The notes: generated by a model not told the origin, from the letters alone. A stretch of 64,000 bases of DNA from Streptococcus oralis (GCF_024399415.1 NZ_CP029257.1:953501-1017500); one strand, 5' to 3'; counted from the stretch's first letter, positions 45,979 to 54,311 are shown. Numbers and translations: made by a program.

Positions 45979-47213
45979 TGTCGAAACTCCTTGGCTAATT
46001 GCTTATCTGTTGCTACTGTTTTTTCGATAACTTCCTGTAATTGTTTATCCATATTTTCAAATGCTTTGGCGGAAGCATTCATCTTAGTGGCTGTTTGATT
46101 TGTCTCTGACTGAAACGTATCGATAAACTGTGCTTGAGTGATGCCTTGACTAGCAAAAAGGGCCTCAACCTCATAGGGAGCTAATGCTGTGTAGCTCGTA
46201 AAGTCGATTTTTGACCAAATTTCTTGTAATTCTTGATTGGCTTTTTTGGCTAAGGCGCTCACTTCATCAGCTCCAGTTCTTGCTGCCGTAGCCATAGATG
46301 ATGATAAGATAGAACCTTGAGCTGCATCTAGGTATATTTCCTCAGAGCTACTAATGCCACCTGATGACCATTTTGACTTCAAGTCCTTGTAATGAGCCAT
46401 TCCTCGGAGACTGTTGGCATACGCTCGATAAACGCCACTGATTAAGGGTTTCCCACCTTTACCATCTACAAGTTGACCAGTTACAGGATCAAACTCCCAG
46501 TCACCAATTTTATGACTCGAACCATCAAGCCAGTGAATCGTGTTAGGCATAGAGTCAGTTATATCAGAATACCATTCAGGGTGATTGAAATCATTCCAAC
46601 GTACTACGTCATCATGTTTTCTACGGTAATCAATAAACATAGCTGGATTATTTTCAATAAATGCTTTTTCTTCCAGTGTGAGCGCACCGTATTTAAACCA
46701 AGCATTAAATGTAGTTGTAGGTATGTGGTATTTAGCTCCTATTTTCAGCATATAAGACCCTTGGGAATAGCCAGATAGTTGACTAACTTCATATCTGGGA
46801 TCATCCATAATTTCTTTAACAAATTGATCTGCAACCTTATATTGTGGTGATAAATACATTTTTTTTGCAATTATGGCACTATTGACATCACGTGAAACAA
46901 ACATACTTTTATTCACAGGACTATCAGGGTCCGTTCCTGCAGCAATCACAGCTACATTTTTATAATCTGGTTTGCCATTCACAATAGGTGCAACTGCCAG
47001 TCCATCAAAACCTGTTTCAATGTCAGACTTAGTGGCAACGACACGGAATTCTTGACCATCGGAGGTGGTTATAGTGTTGGTTTCGTTTTTATTATTTGGA
47101 TTATCTGTCACAAATTTCTTTTTATTGCGTTCTGAAAATTCTTTATTAACACTATAGACCGCAAAATCTTGGTTTAAATTATTCAATTGATTATCAGTAT
47201 AATTAAATACCAT
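45960..47213 (-). CDS. TslA-like type VII secretion effector: N-terminal lipase, C-terminal helical targeting domain
   Basis: A 417-residue protein with no signal peptide. Residues about 50-265 form an alpha/beta-hydrolase lipase-like domain: AVIAAGTDPDS, then the nucleophile elbow GYSQG at 148-152 (Ser150). Candidate triad partners are Asp201/Asp202 and His234. Residues about 265-417 are helical (ending NMDKQLQEVIEKTVATDKQL) and resemble an LXG-type targeting region, but at the C-terminus. That reversed order is the signature of TslA, a phospholipase toxin secreted by the type VII system of S. aureus. Two helical partner genes follow and immunity-like genes precede it. Its ATG shares one base with the stop of imm5 (TAATG). 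The catalytic assignment is inference. Confidence 0.75.
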   Translation of the reverse strand: MVFNYTDNQLNNLNQDFAVYSVNKEFSERNKKKFVTDNPNNKNETNTITTSDGQEFRVVATKSDIETGFDGLAVAPIVNGKPDYKNVAVIAAGTDPDSPVNKSMFVSRDVNSAIIAKKMYLSPQYKVADQFVKEIMDDPRYEVSQLSGYSQGSYMLKIGAKYHIPTTTFNAWFKYGALTLEEKAFIENNPAMFIDYRRKHDDVVRWNDFNHPEWYSDITDSMPNTIHWLDGSSHKIGDWEFDPVTGQLVDGKGGKPLISGVYRAYANSLRGMAHYKDLKSKWSSGGISSSEEIYLDAAQGSILSSSMATAARTGADEVSALAKKANQELQEIWSKIDFTSYTALAPYEVEALFASQGITQAQFIDTFQSETNQTATKMNASAKAFENMDKQLQEVIEKTVATDKQLAKEFRQWKEKM

Positions 47214-47656
47214 TATTGCTCTCCTGTTTCACCATTTGAATATCGTACTAATATTGTAGAATCTGTTTTACCAATGTGTTTTTGAAGTATAGACCATTGT
47301 TGATCAATTTCTTCATTAGTATTTCCTTTCATAAGACCATCATGGTTTTCTTTATAGGTTAATCTGTGATTAATTCCATAAGTAATAGTTTGACTATCAT
47401 TGAACTGTACTGAAATATCACAAGACCACGAACCCGGTTTGTCATTATAGTAAGGATCCATAATCTTAATCTCCTTAATCCCTTGGTAGGAATTCTTTAA
47501 AGCATTAACCAGACTTACTTCATATTCTCTATTTCGACGCTCTTCTTGAGACTTCCCTAACATACTAAACACAAAAACACCTCCTGTTGTGATGGCTACG
47601 AGTAACAAAACGATTAGTAGTCTTATATATCTTTTTTTATTGCTGGAAATATTCAT
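47213..47656 (-). CDS. putative membrane-anchored immunity protein, imm5 (partner of the intact effector)
   Basis: A 147-residue protein: short basic cytoplasmic start MNISSNKKRYIR, one membrane helix (about residues 12-31), then an external domain. The proximal half (KSQEERRNREYEVSLVNALK to PGSWSCD) is shared by all five paralogues; the distal half is its own. No lipobox cysteine is present, so anchoring is by the helix. Outward location fits protection from a secreted phospholipase, as the lipoprotein TilA protects against TslA. Directly coupled to tslA by TAATG, making it the most likely cognate immunity protein. Function is inferred from position and topology. Confidence 0.65.
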   Translation of the reverse strand: MNISSNKKRYIRLLIVLLLVAITTGGVFVFSMLGKSQEERRNREYEVSLVNALKNSYQGIKEIKIMDPYYNDKPGSWSCDISVQFNDSQTITYGINHRLTYKENHDGLMKGNTNEEIDQQWSILQKHIGKTDSTILVRYSNGETGEQ

Positions 47657-47684
47657 TTAAGCTTTTCTCCTTTTCTCTATTCTA

Positions 47685-47966
47685 CTATAATTTAAAGATA
47701 AATAACAGTAGAATAGAGAAAATCAAGTCAATTGTCACAGACACTGCATCAAATCCCGATATTCGGTGAGACTTAGTCGCAACAACACGGGATTCTTGAT
47801 CATCTGAGGTGGTTATAGTGTTAGTTTCGTTTTTAGGATCAATATTAGACTTTTCTACAACCTGTTTTGTCTTTTTTCTACTTGAAAACTCTTCGTTCAC
47901 ACTATAAACAGCATAATCTTGGTTTAAATTATTCAAGTGTTCATCAGTATATTGGAAATTCATCAT
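47685..47966 (-). pseudogene. truncated tslA-like gene (5-prime 72 codons), fragment F4
   Basis: A 93-residue frame beginning MMNFQYTDEHLNNLNQDYAV, aligning with TslA residues 1-72 (KNETNTITTSDDQESRVVAT is shared almost exactly), then switching at GFDAV to an unrelated hydrophobic tail. The lipase core and targeting domain are gone. The N-terminus is of a different allele than the intact effector, so it is the remnant of a second toxin. It starts at the same overlapping junction after imm4. Confidence 0.75.
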
Positions 47967-48388
47967 AGTTCTCCTTGCTCACTATCAGAATAAGTAATTT
48001 TCACTGACTTTAAAGTTTGCCCTTTATGAGTTTCTAAATACTGCCAATCTTCGTTTGTTTCTTGACGTCCACCATAATTGGTTTTATAGTTTAAATGATG
48101 ATTAATTCCATATGAAAGAGTTCTTTCATCTTTAAATTTAATTTCGACATCACAAGACCACGAACCAGGAGGACTTGTGTACTCTGGATTGGAAATTTTA
48201 ATCTCCTCAATCCCTTCATAGGAATTTTTTAAAGCATTAACTAGACTTACTTCATACTCTCTATTTCGACGCTCTTCTTGAGATTTTCCTAACATACTAA
48301 ATATAAAAACACCTCCTAATGTGATAGTTGCGAGTAGAAAAACTATGAATAATGGTTTATAGCTTTTTCTTAATCTATCTTTACTCAT
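47963..48388 (-). CDS. putative immunity protein paralogue, imm4
   Basis: A 141-residue membrane-anchored paralogue with a different N-terminus from imm1, imm3 and imm5 (MSKDRLRKSYKPLFIVFLLA) and a distal half nearly identical to imm2 (KFKDERTLSYGINHHLNYKT). The TM segment (GGVFIFSMLGKSQEE) instead resembles that of its neighbour imm5. I choose ATG 48388, 7-8 bases behind AGAGG, over 48394. Its original toxin partner is the broken fragment F4. Confidence 0.65.
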   Translation of the reverse strand: MSKDRLRKSYKPLFIVFLLATITLGGVFIFSMLGKSQEERRNREYEVSLVNALKNSYEGIEEIKISNPEYTSPPGSWSCDVEIKFKDERTLSYGINHHLNYKTNYGGRQETNEDWQYLETHKGQTLKSVKITYSDSEQGEL

Positions 48389-48390
48389 TA

Positions 48391-48489
48391 TCATTTCCTC
48401 TTTTTCTCAGCATATTCATCATTGACACTGTATACATTTTTCCCTTGATCTAATTCATTAAGTTGTTTTTCTGTATAATTAAATACCAT
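48391..48489 (-). pseudogene. tslA 5-prime fragment F3 (32 codons)
   Basis: Frame MVFNYTEKQLNELDQGKNVY... matching the first ~30 residues of TslA, then stop TGA 48393-48391. It begins with the same TAATG junction after imm3 as the intact effector, and its end overlaps the imm4 start region, so it may now act only as a translational bridge. Confidence 0.7.
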
Positions 48490-48911
48490 TACTGTTCCCC
48501 TCTTTCTTTGTTAGAGTATGTAACCGTAACTGTATTAGTTGTTATTCCTTTTCTTCGGTTAAGAAAATCTCGCTGTCCATAAGTCATACGACCATTGTAA
48601 GTTTCTATCTCATCTAAGTTATGTGGAATTCCATAGAATATTTTTTCCCCATCTTCAAACAAAATATCAACCTTACAAGACCAGTCACCAGGAGGGTTCG
48701 TATATGTTGGATTGGAAATTTTGATTTCTTCTATCCCTTCATATGAATTCTTTAAGGCATTAACCAGACTTACTTCATATTCTCTATTTCGACGCTCTTC
48801 TTGAGACTTCCCTAACAACCTAAACATAAAAATAGCTCCTGCTGTGATGGCTACGAGTAACAAAACGATTAGTAGTCTTATATATCTTTTTTTATTGCTG
48901 GAAATATTCAT
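48489..48911 (-). CDS. putative immunity protein paralogue, imm3
   Basis: A 140-residue membrane-anchored paralogue with the MNISSNKKRYIR start of imm1 and imm5, one TM helix, the shared KSQEERRNREYEVSL block and a PGDWSC variant of the conserved cysteine motif. The distal half (ILFEDGEKIFYGIPHNLDEI) is unlike the other four, suggesting a different toxin specificity. It is followed by toxin fragment F3. Confidence 0.65.
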   Translation of the reverse strand: MNISSNKKRYIRLLIVLLLVAITAGAIFMFRLLGKSQEERRNREYEVSLVNALKNSYEGIEEIKISNPTYTNPPGDWSCKVDILFEDGEKIFYGIPHNLDEIETYNGRMTYGQRDFLNRRKGITTNTVTVTYSNKERGEQ

Positions 48912-49011
48912 TTAAGCTTTTCTCCTTTTTCTCCTTGAAGACTTTTCGTTCACACTATAAACAGCATAATCTTGGTTTAAATTATTCATCAGTATAATGG
49001 AAATTCATCAT
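48912..49011 (-). pseudogene. tslA 5-prime fragment F2 (9 codons, then frameshift)
   Basis: Starts MMNFHYTDE then TAA, caused by an 8-base deletion relative to fragment F4 (CACTTGAA missing after the ninth codon). The sequence beyond still matches the tslA start in a shifted frame (Tyr-Ser-Val-Asn region) up to the imm3 ribosome site. Start codon overlaps the imm2 stop. Confidence 0.7.
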
Positions 49012-49433
49012 AGTTCTCCTTGCTCGCTATCAGAATAAGTAATTCTCACTGACTTTAAAGTTTTCCCTCTATGAGTTTCTAAATACTGCCAATCTTCGTT
49101 TGTTTCTTGACGGCCACCATAATTGGTTTTATAGTTTAAATGATGATTAATTCCATATGAAAGAGTTCTTTCATCTTTAAATTTAATTTCTACATCACAA
49201 GACCACGAACCAGGAGGGCTTGTGTATTCTGGATTAGAAATTTTAATCTCTTCAATCCCTTCATAGGAATTCTTTAAGGCATTCATCAAACTAACTTCAT
49301 ACTCTCTATTCCGATGTTCTTCTTGCGATTTTCCTAACAACCTAAACATAAAAATAGCTCCTAATGTGATGAATACGAATAGTAAAACTATGAATAATGG
49401 TTTATAGCTTTTTCTTAATCTGTTTTCACTCAT
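49008..49433 (-). CDS. putative immunity protein paralogue, imm2
   Basis: A 141-residue membrane-anchored paralogue starting MSENRLRKSYKPLFIVLLF. Its distal half is nearly identical to imm4, with only conservative changes (for example HRGKTLKSVRITYS against HKGQTLKSVKITYS). Its TM segment GAIFMFRLLGKSQEE is the same as in neighbouring imm3, a mosaic pattern. The start at 49433 is inside the end of fragment F1; an upstream ATG at 49481 belongs to another reading of F1 and is not used. Confidence 0.65.
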   Translation of the reverse strand: MSENRLRKSYKPLFIVLLFVFITLGAIFMFRLLGKSQEEHRNREYEVSLMNALKNSYEGIEEIKISNPEYTSPPGSWSCDVEIKFKDERTLSYGINHHLNYKTNYGGRQETNEDWQYLETHRGKTLKSVRITYSDSEQGEL

Positions 49434-49533
49434 TGTTATTTCCATTCCTCTCAGCATATTCATCATTGACACTGTATACATTTTTCCCTTGATCTAATTC
49501 ATTAAGTTGTTTATCAGTATAACTAAATGCCAT
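49426..49533 (-). pseudogene. tslA 5-prime fragment F1 (35 codons)
   Basis: Frame MAFSYTDKQLNELDQGKNVY... matching F3 and the N-terminus of the intact effector, ending at TGA 49428-49426 inside the imm2 start region. Same TAATG junction with the preceding immunity gene. Confidence 0.7.
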
Positions 49534-49967
49534 TATTGCTCTCCTTCGTCATTATTAGAATAAGTTACCCTAATTTTCGAAGCAGTTTTACCTTTGTTTT
49601 CATTTAAAAATTGTCGATCTTTTACTCTATTTTCCCATTCCAATGAAGTATCTGTTATTTCTTCAGTGTCTAGAGAATATCCAACACTATACTTAATTTT
49701 TTCTTCATGTTTAAATTTGATTTCTACATCACAAGACCACGAACCAGGAGGGCTTGTGTATTCTGGATTAGAAATTTCGATTTCTTCTATCCCTTGATAA
49801 GAATTCTTCAAGGCATATACCAAACTAACTTCATATTCTCTATTTCGACGTTCTTCTTGGGATTTCTCTAACATACTAAACATAAAAATAGCTCCTACTG
49901 TGATGGCTACGAGTAACAAAATGATTAGTAGTCTTATATATCTTTTTTTATTGCTGGAAATATTCAT
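49533..49967 (-). CDS. putative immunity protein paralogue, imm1 (first gene of the array)
   Basis: A 144-residue membrane-anchored paralogue with the MNISSNKKRYIR start, TM helix, shared KSQEERRNREYEVSL block and PGSWSCDVEIKFK, then a private distal half (SLDTEEITDTSLEWENR...). It is nearest the only visible promoter of the array, so the whole series down to the partner genes at 45315 could be one transcript. It is followed by toxin fragment F1. Confidence 0.65.
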   Translation of the reverse strand: MNISSNKKRYIRLLIILLLVAITVGAIFMFSMLEKSQEERRNREYEVSLVYALKNSYQGIEEIEISNPEYTSPPGSWSCDVEIKFKHEEKIKYSVGYSLDTEEITDTSLEWENRVKDRQFLNENKGKTASKIRVTYSNNDEGEQ

Positions 49968-49989
49968 TTAAACTTTTCTCCTTTTTCTT

Positions 49990-50019
49990 ATTATACAATA
50001 TTCTAATCATTCTTTACAA
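49990..50019 (-). promoter_or_regulatory. promoter of the immunity/effector array
   Basis: On the minus strand TTGTAA (50019-50014), 18-base spacer, TATAAT (49995-49990), 22 bases before the imm1 start. No other convincing promoter is seen inside the array. Confidence 0.6.
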
Positions 50020-50070
50020 AGTAGGGGGTAAAAATCATTCTATATACTGAAAATTAGATTTCTAATTCTT

Positions 50071-50100
50071 AAAAAACCAAATCTTTTTTGATTTGGTTTT
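50071..50100 (-). terminator. terminator of the CPBP protease gene
   Basis: Stem AAAACCAAATC / GATTTGGTTTT followed on the minus strand by TTTTTT. Confidence 0.75.
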
Positions 50101-50118
50101 GAAGATTTATAATTAATT

Positions 50119-50865
50119 TTATTTATACCGATTATACTCATCTTTTTTATGTATTACCATATAGCAGGATACCAAGATGATGAAGATTTTAAGCAGGTAG
50201 GTTTCGTATTGATCAGTATCTATGGTTAGCTGAGACAAGACGTTAATGATCGAATGTGTCATAACGCAAATCCAGAGATTCTTTGTTTTGATATAAAGAG
50301 CTGAGAGTATGAAAGAATTCGTAAGCAATCCAAATAAAAACGGTAGAGTTTTCAGTGTTGCTAGGGAACCATCTATGTAAAAGAACAACAGATGCCAAAG
50401 TGCCCAGCTGAAAAAGGTTAGGATTGTTGAGTAAAAATATGGCAACTTCTCTTGTAAAATTTGTTGAAAGACATATCGCCATCCAATCTCTTCTATACCA
50501 CCAAAGACAATAAATTTGAAGAACATCAAAAATGGGAGATACCAGCTAAATTCTATCATTTTCCCACCAAACATTAGAAAAGAAAAATCAAGGATAATTA
50601 GGGAAAAAGATAATAAATAGTGTTTATAACTGGTATGAATGTTCAAAAAATCGTTAACGATCTTCTTAAAAGGAATATGAAAAAAGTGATTTGCAACAAT
50701 GATTCCCCAAAGTGCTGAAGAAATGCCACCTAGAAAGATTCCTAAAATAGATAATAGATTGGACTGAACAGAAAAATGATTCAAGAGAAAGAAAAGGAGA
50801 CAAGCTGATATTATTTGGCTAAAAGTGCCCAGCAAAAATACCGCAATTGCCTTATTTCTTTTCAT
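50119..50865 (-). CDS. CPBP-family intramembrane metalloprotease
   Basis: A 248-residue membrane protein with about seven hydrophobic helices and the CPBP (CaaX protease/Abi) motifs in order: GGIEEIGWRYVFQ (EExxxR), FFSWALWHLLFF (FxxxH) and THSIINVL (HxxxN). In lactic bacteria and streptococci such proteins process or give immunity to peptides and bacteriocins. I start at ATG 50865 behind AAAGGA; a TTG at 50880 is less likely. It sits between the effector array and clc and is AT-rich like the array, so it may belong to the same accessory island. Confidence 0.8.
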   Translation of the reverse strand: MKRNKAIAVFLLGTFSQIISACLLFFLLNHFSVQSNLLSILGIFLGGISSALWGIIVANHFFHIPFKKIVNDFLNIHTSYKHYLLSFSLIILDFSFLMFGGKMIEFSWYLPFLMFFKFIVFGGIEEIGWRYVFQQILQEKLPYFYSTILTFFSWALWHLLFFYIDGSLATLKTLPFLFGLLTNSFILSALYIKTKNLWICVMTHSIINVLSQLTIDTDQYETYLLKIFIILVSCYMVIHKKDEYNRYK

Positions 50866-50916
50866 TGAGAATCCTTTCAATAATATTTTACGTAAAATAA
50901 ATTATGTAAACAGAAC

Positions 50917-52467
50917 TTATAACAACAAATCTTTGACTTTTCCAATTTCACTTTTTGGAATCACCAGGTGAATCATATCACCAAGATACATTCTAGTTGA
51001 GCCGTTAACTGTTTGGCTTTTGCCATTATGGACTTGGGTGGTAATGAGTACGTTATGTGGCAAGTTGAGCTCGTGAACCTGTTTTCCAGCGATTTTGTCA
51101 GACACAGGGATTTCTATGAGGGTGACTTCTCCTTCGTCTGTTGCTTCTTCTGGTAGCATTTTTTCGAGCATGGCCTCATAGACTGGTGCTCCCTTGAGCA
51201 GATCCATGACGATGTAGGCGACTAAGGTCACTAAGCCCAGTGGCATGAGGTTGCGAATATCCCCAACCATCTCAGTTACGAGGATCATGGCAGTTAAGGG
51301 TGCCTTGGAAATTGCCCCAAAGTAGCCACTCATTCCCAGAATGACAAATATAGGGAATTGCTCCTGACTGACAAGCCCAAGGTTGACACAAATGACACCA
51401 ACTAGGGCACCAAGTAAGGAACCAAGCGCCAGAATGGGAAGGAAAATTCCTCCTGGGAGGCCACTTCCATAGCTAATCATGCTCCAAATAAAGCGAATCA
51501 AAAAGTAAGCTAATAAAACCTGGAAACTAAAATCTTGCTCAGTTAGGGAAAGAACAAGCTGATTTCCACCACCAAGGATTTGTGGCAAGAAAATCCCGAC
51601 TGGTATGATAAGGATAAAGGCTAGGATTGGATAATAAGCTTTATCCAAATGGATTTTTTGACCAATCCAGTCATAAATTCGACCAACATTGAGTACAGCC
51701 TTCTCATAGAGAAAACCAGAAAGCCCGAGAAAAACTCCCATAAGGAGGTATATCCAATACTGGTCTAGGTTCATGAGAGGAATGTTGTCTGGCATATCCA
51801 GTACGGGTGTTAGGCCAAATATGAGTAGTGAAACAAAGTTTGCTACGAGACTAGCTGCTAGTGTTGAGACCCAGAAAAAGCGGGAAAAATGGTGATATAC
51901 TTCTTCTACGACAAAGAGCAACCCAGCAATCGGAGCATTAAAGGCAGCAGCTAAGCCTGCAGCAGCTCCACTGGCAATCAGGGAACGTTCCTCTACTGGG
52001 CTAGATTTGAGCCACTTCGCAATGCCTTTACCACCAACCGCTCCAAGTTGAATACTTGGTCCTTCACGCCCTAGCATAAGGCCACTTGCAATAGCAAGAA
52101 TCCCTAGAATATACTTTTTCCAGAGGACACTCCACCAGTTGAGGCTCATCAGTCCCTTCAGCTCGGCTTCGACTTGAGGAATTCCTGAACCCTTGATATC
52201 TTTTTCTGACCGAGTTAGTTTCGCACTAAGCCAGCAAACTATTAAATAAAATAGACTAATGATAAAAAGATTGCGCACTAGGTGCGCTTGATCTTGATAA
52301 AGTCCTTGTATCAGGTGGAATCCCTTTTCGATTAAGAAACGAAAGGATCCGACGATTAGCCCGACGACGAGACCAACAATGATTCCTCGTCCAACTTGGG
52401 ATAATATGGTGCTTGAGGCAAAGGCAAATTCTTTCTTGGAACTAAGTGTTTCTGACTGTTCCTCCAT
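50917..52467 (-). CDS. CLC-family chloride channel or proton/anion antiporter with TrkA-C domain
   Basis: A 516-residue protein with the CLC fold: GSGIPQVEAEL, GREGPSIQLGAVGGKGI (gating Glu in GREGP), and GSGLPGGIFLPILALGS. A cytoplasmic TrkA-C/RCK-type domain of about 80 residues (IEIPVSDKIAGKQVHELNL...GDMIHLVIPKSEIG) closes the protein. It moves chloride or fluoride-like anions across the membrane. ATG 52467 is better spaced from AGAGGAA than 52473. It is 12 bases from rnhB and likely shares its transcript. Confidence 0.9.
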   Translation of the reverse strand: MEEQSETLSSKKEFAFASSTILSQVGRGIIVGLVVGLIVGSFRFLIEKGFHLIQGLYQDQAHLVRNLFIISLFYLIVCWLSAKLTRSEKDIKGSGIPQVEAELKGLMSLNWWSVLWKKYILGILAIASGLMLGREGPSIQLGAVGGKGIAKWLKSSPVEERSLIASGAAAGLAAAFNAPIAGLLFVVEEVYHHFSRFFWVSTLAASLVANFVSLLIFGLTPVLDMPDNIPLMNLDQYWIYLLMGVFLGLSGFLYEKAVLNVGRIYDWIGQKIHLDKAYYPILAFILIIPVGIFLPQILGGGNQLVLSLTEQDFSFQVLLAYFLIRFIWSMISYGSGLPGGIFLPILALGSLLGALVGVICVNLGLVSQEQFPIFVILGMSGYFGAISKAPLTAMILVTEMVGDIRNLMPLGLVTLVAYIVMDLLKGAPVYEAMLEKMLPEEATDEGEVTLIEIPVSDKIAGKQVHELNLPHNVLITTQVHNGKSQTVNGSTRMYLGDMIHLVIPKSEIGKVKDLLL

Positions 52468-52479
52468 AATCATTTCCTC

Positions 52480-53259
52480 TTACTTATCTTTCTTGGTTGA
52501 AACCAGTGTTTTGACTGGTTCAAAACTGGTTCGGTGAATTGGGGTGACACCTAGTTTTTCCAATCCTTCTAGATGTTTAGCTGTTCCATAGCCTGCATTA
52601 GCTGTAAAATCATAGCCAGGATATTGCTGATCGTATTCCTTCATCAATTCATCCCGTGTCACCTTGGCTACTATAGATGCTGCTGCGATTAAGAGGGAGT
52701 TAGCATCTCCTTTGATAATGGAGGTTTGTGAAATTGGTAACTCCAGTTTCATGGCATCTATCAAGAGGTGCTCAGGTTGCGGACTGAGCTGGGAGATTGC
52801 TTCCTTCATGGCTAGTTTGGTAGCTTCATAGATATTGACTTGGTCGATGACCTGATTATCCATGATACCAATGCCGATTGCTAAGGCTTGGTCTTGAACA
52901 GCATGATAAATTTCCAGATGTTTCTTTTTGGGGATTTTTTTACTATCGTTGAGGCCTTTAATCTTACAATTTTTAGGTAAAATAACAGCTGCAGCAACTA
53001 CAGGGCCAGCCAGAGGACCACGGCCGACCTCGTCAACACCTGCAATTAGGGTCAATCCTTGCTTATACAGTTCTTTTTCATAGGAAAGCATAGTTTCTAG
53101 GCGAAGGTCTTCGTCCAGTTCAGCCTGAATGGATTTTTTACGCTTGTTGATTTCTTTTTGAACTCCAGAACGAGGATCCTTTTCCAGTTCAAGAAAAAGG
53201 GGATTGTCTAATTCTTTGACAGTAGCAAGAAGTTCCTTGATTTCTTTAATCGTCGTCAT
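52480..53259 (-). CDS. rnhB: ribonuclease HII
   Basis: Removes ribonucleotides misinserted into DNA and RNA in hybrids. The 259-residue protein has an N-terminal helical extension of about 70 residues typical of Firmicute RNase HII and the catalytic core [18 protein letters not shown] (Asp and Glu of the DEDD set), then LLIDAMKL and the C-terminal [11 protein letters not shown]. Start overlaps the last 14 bases of rbgA, so the two are translationally coupled. Confidence 0.95.
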   Translation of the reverse strand: MTTIKEIKELLATVKELDNPLFLELEKDPRSGVQKEINKRKKSIQAELDEDLRLETMLSYEKELYKQGLTLIAGVDEVGRGPLAGPVVAAAVILPKNCKIKGLNDSKKIPKKKHLEIYHAVQDQALAIGIGIMDNQVIDQVNIYEATKLAMKEAISQLSPQPEHLLIDAMKLELPISQTSIIKGDANSLLIAAASIVAKVTRDELMKEYDQQYPGYDFTANAGYGTAKHLEGLEKLGVTPIHRTSFEPVKTLVSTKKDK

Positions 53260-54097
53260 CGATGTCGTCCAATGTATCTAAGGTGTAGTTACCGAGTTTT
53301 CCATCACGGACTTCCTTGACGAAGAGGCTGTAAAAGCGGTCGTAGTCGTCTCGGAAACCAAGGGCACGGGTCATATCCATGATGATAACAGGTGCTTCTT
53401 CTTCTATCTTCATTTGTTTGAAGCGTTCAGCTAGCTTTTCTGGATAATGTTTTTTGAAATAATTGAGACCAAAAATGGTCACTTCATCCATTGGGAGTAG
53501 TTGATCTTTAATTGCTCCAGTCAAGGCTAGTTTCAAAGCAACGGTTTCGTCTTCAAATTTAGGCCATAGAATACCTGGCGTGTCTAATATTTCCAGGTCT
53601 TTGTTGGTTTTGAGCCACTGTTGCCCCTTAGTAACACCTGGTTTATTGCCGACCACCGCAATCTTTTTCCCTGCCAAACGATTCATGAGAGTTGACTTAC
53701 CAGCATTTGGAATTCCGATAATCATGGTCCGCAAGGTTTCGATCTTGATACCGCGTTCTTTCTGGCGTGCAATCTTATCAGCCATGAGCTTTTTAGCCGC
53801 ATCTGTCACAACTTTTACAGTTACTTGCTCTTTGGAGTTGATAGCCAGAGTTTGGATTCCCTGTGATTCAAAATACTGACGCCATTCTTTGGTCATTGCT
53901 GGGTCTGCTAGGTCAGCCTTGTTCAAAATCAAGAGTTTAGGTTTATCACCCACAATCTTGGTTAACATAGGATTTTGACTAGATAAAGGTAGCCGAGCAT
54001 CCACCAAAATCGTCACAAAATCAACAAATTTTAAATTCTCCTGAACTTGCCGCCGAGCCTTAGACATGTGGCCCGGAAACCATTGAATAGTAGCCAT
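53246..54097 (-). CDS. rbgA: ribosome biogenesis GTPase (YlqF/RbgA)
   Basis: A 283-residue circularly permuted GTPase needed for late assembly of the 50S subunit. Motif order is permuted as in the family: G4 NKADL (residues about 60-64), G1 [12 protein letters not shown] (about 129-140), then G3 DTPGI. The N-terminus [15 protein letters not shown] is diagnostic. The C-terminal domain ends in an acidic tail (DDIDDDD). First gene of the rbgA-rnhB-clc unit. Confidence 0.95.
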   Translation of the reverse strand: MATIQWFPGHMSKARRQVQENLKFVDFVTILVDARLPLSSQNPMLTKIVGDKPKLLILNKADLADPAMTKEWRQYFESQGIQTLAINSKEQVTVKVVTDAAKKLMADKIARQKERGIKIETLRTMIIGIPNAGKSTLMNRLAGKKIAVVGNKPGVTKGQQWLKTNKDLEILDTPGILWPKFEDETVALKLALTGAIKDQLLPMDEVTIFGLNYFKKHYPEKLAERFKQMKIEEEAPVIIMDMTRALGFRDDYDRFYSLFVKEVRDGKLGNYTLDTLDDIDDDD

Positions 54098-54252
54098 AAT
54101 ATTTTCCCCTTCCGACTAAAAAAAACGTGATTAAAACGTTTTCTTTCTTACCATCTATTCTATCATAAATGAGGAACTTTTGCACAGGCTTTGACCACAA
54201 TAAATGACAAATAGTATTGGTCGACACATCCTTGATGCCAGTCAGGATTTAC

Positions 54253-54291
54253 TTGACTTTTTTTGCTAACAGGTATATACTTAGTGTATAC
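54253..54291 (+). promoter_or_regulatory. mazEF promoter with palindromic operator
   Basis: TTGACT (54253-54258), 17-base spacer, TATACT (54276-54281). Palindromic boxes GTATATAC (54273-54280) and GTATAC (54286-54291) cover the -10 region, as expected for autoregulation by the antitoxin complex. Confidence 0.65.
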
Positions 54292-54311
54292 TAATTCGTG
54301 GAGGTAGAGCA

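Noticed and set aside
49434-49481. Longer imm2 starting at 49481
   Set aside because: The extra codons are an out-of-frame reading of toxin fragment F1; the paralogue imm4 starts at the position equivalent to 49433.
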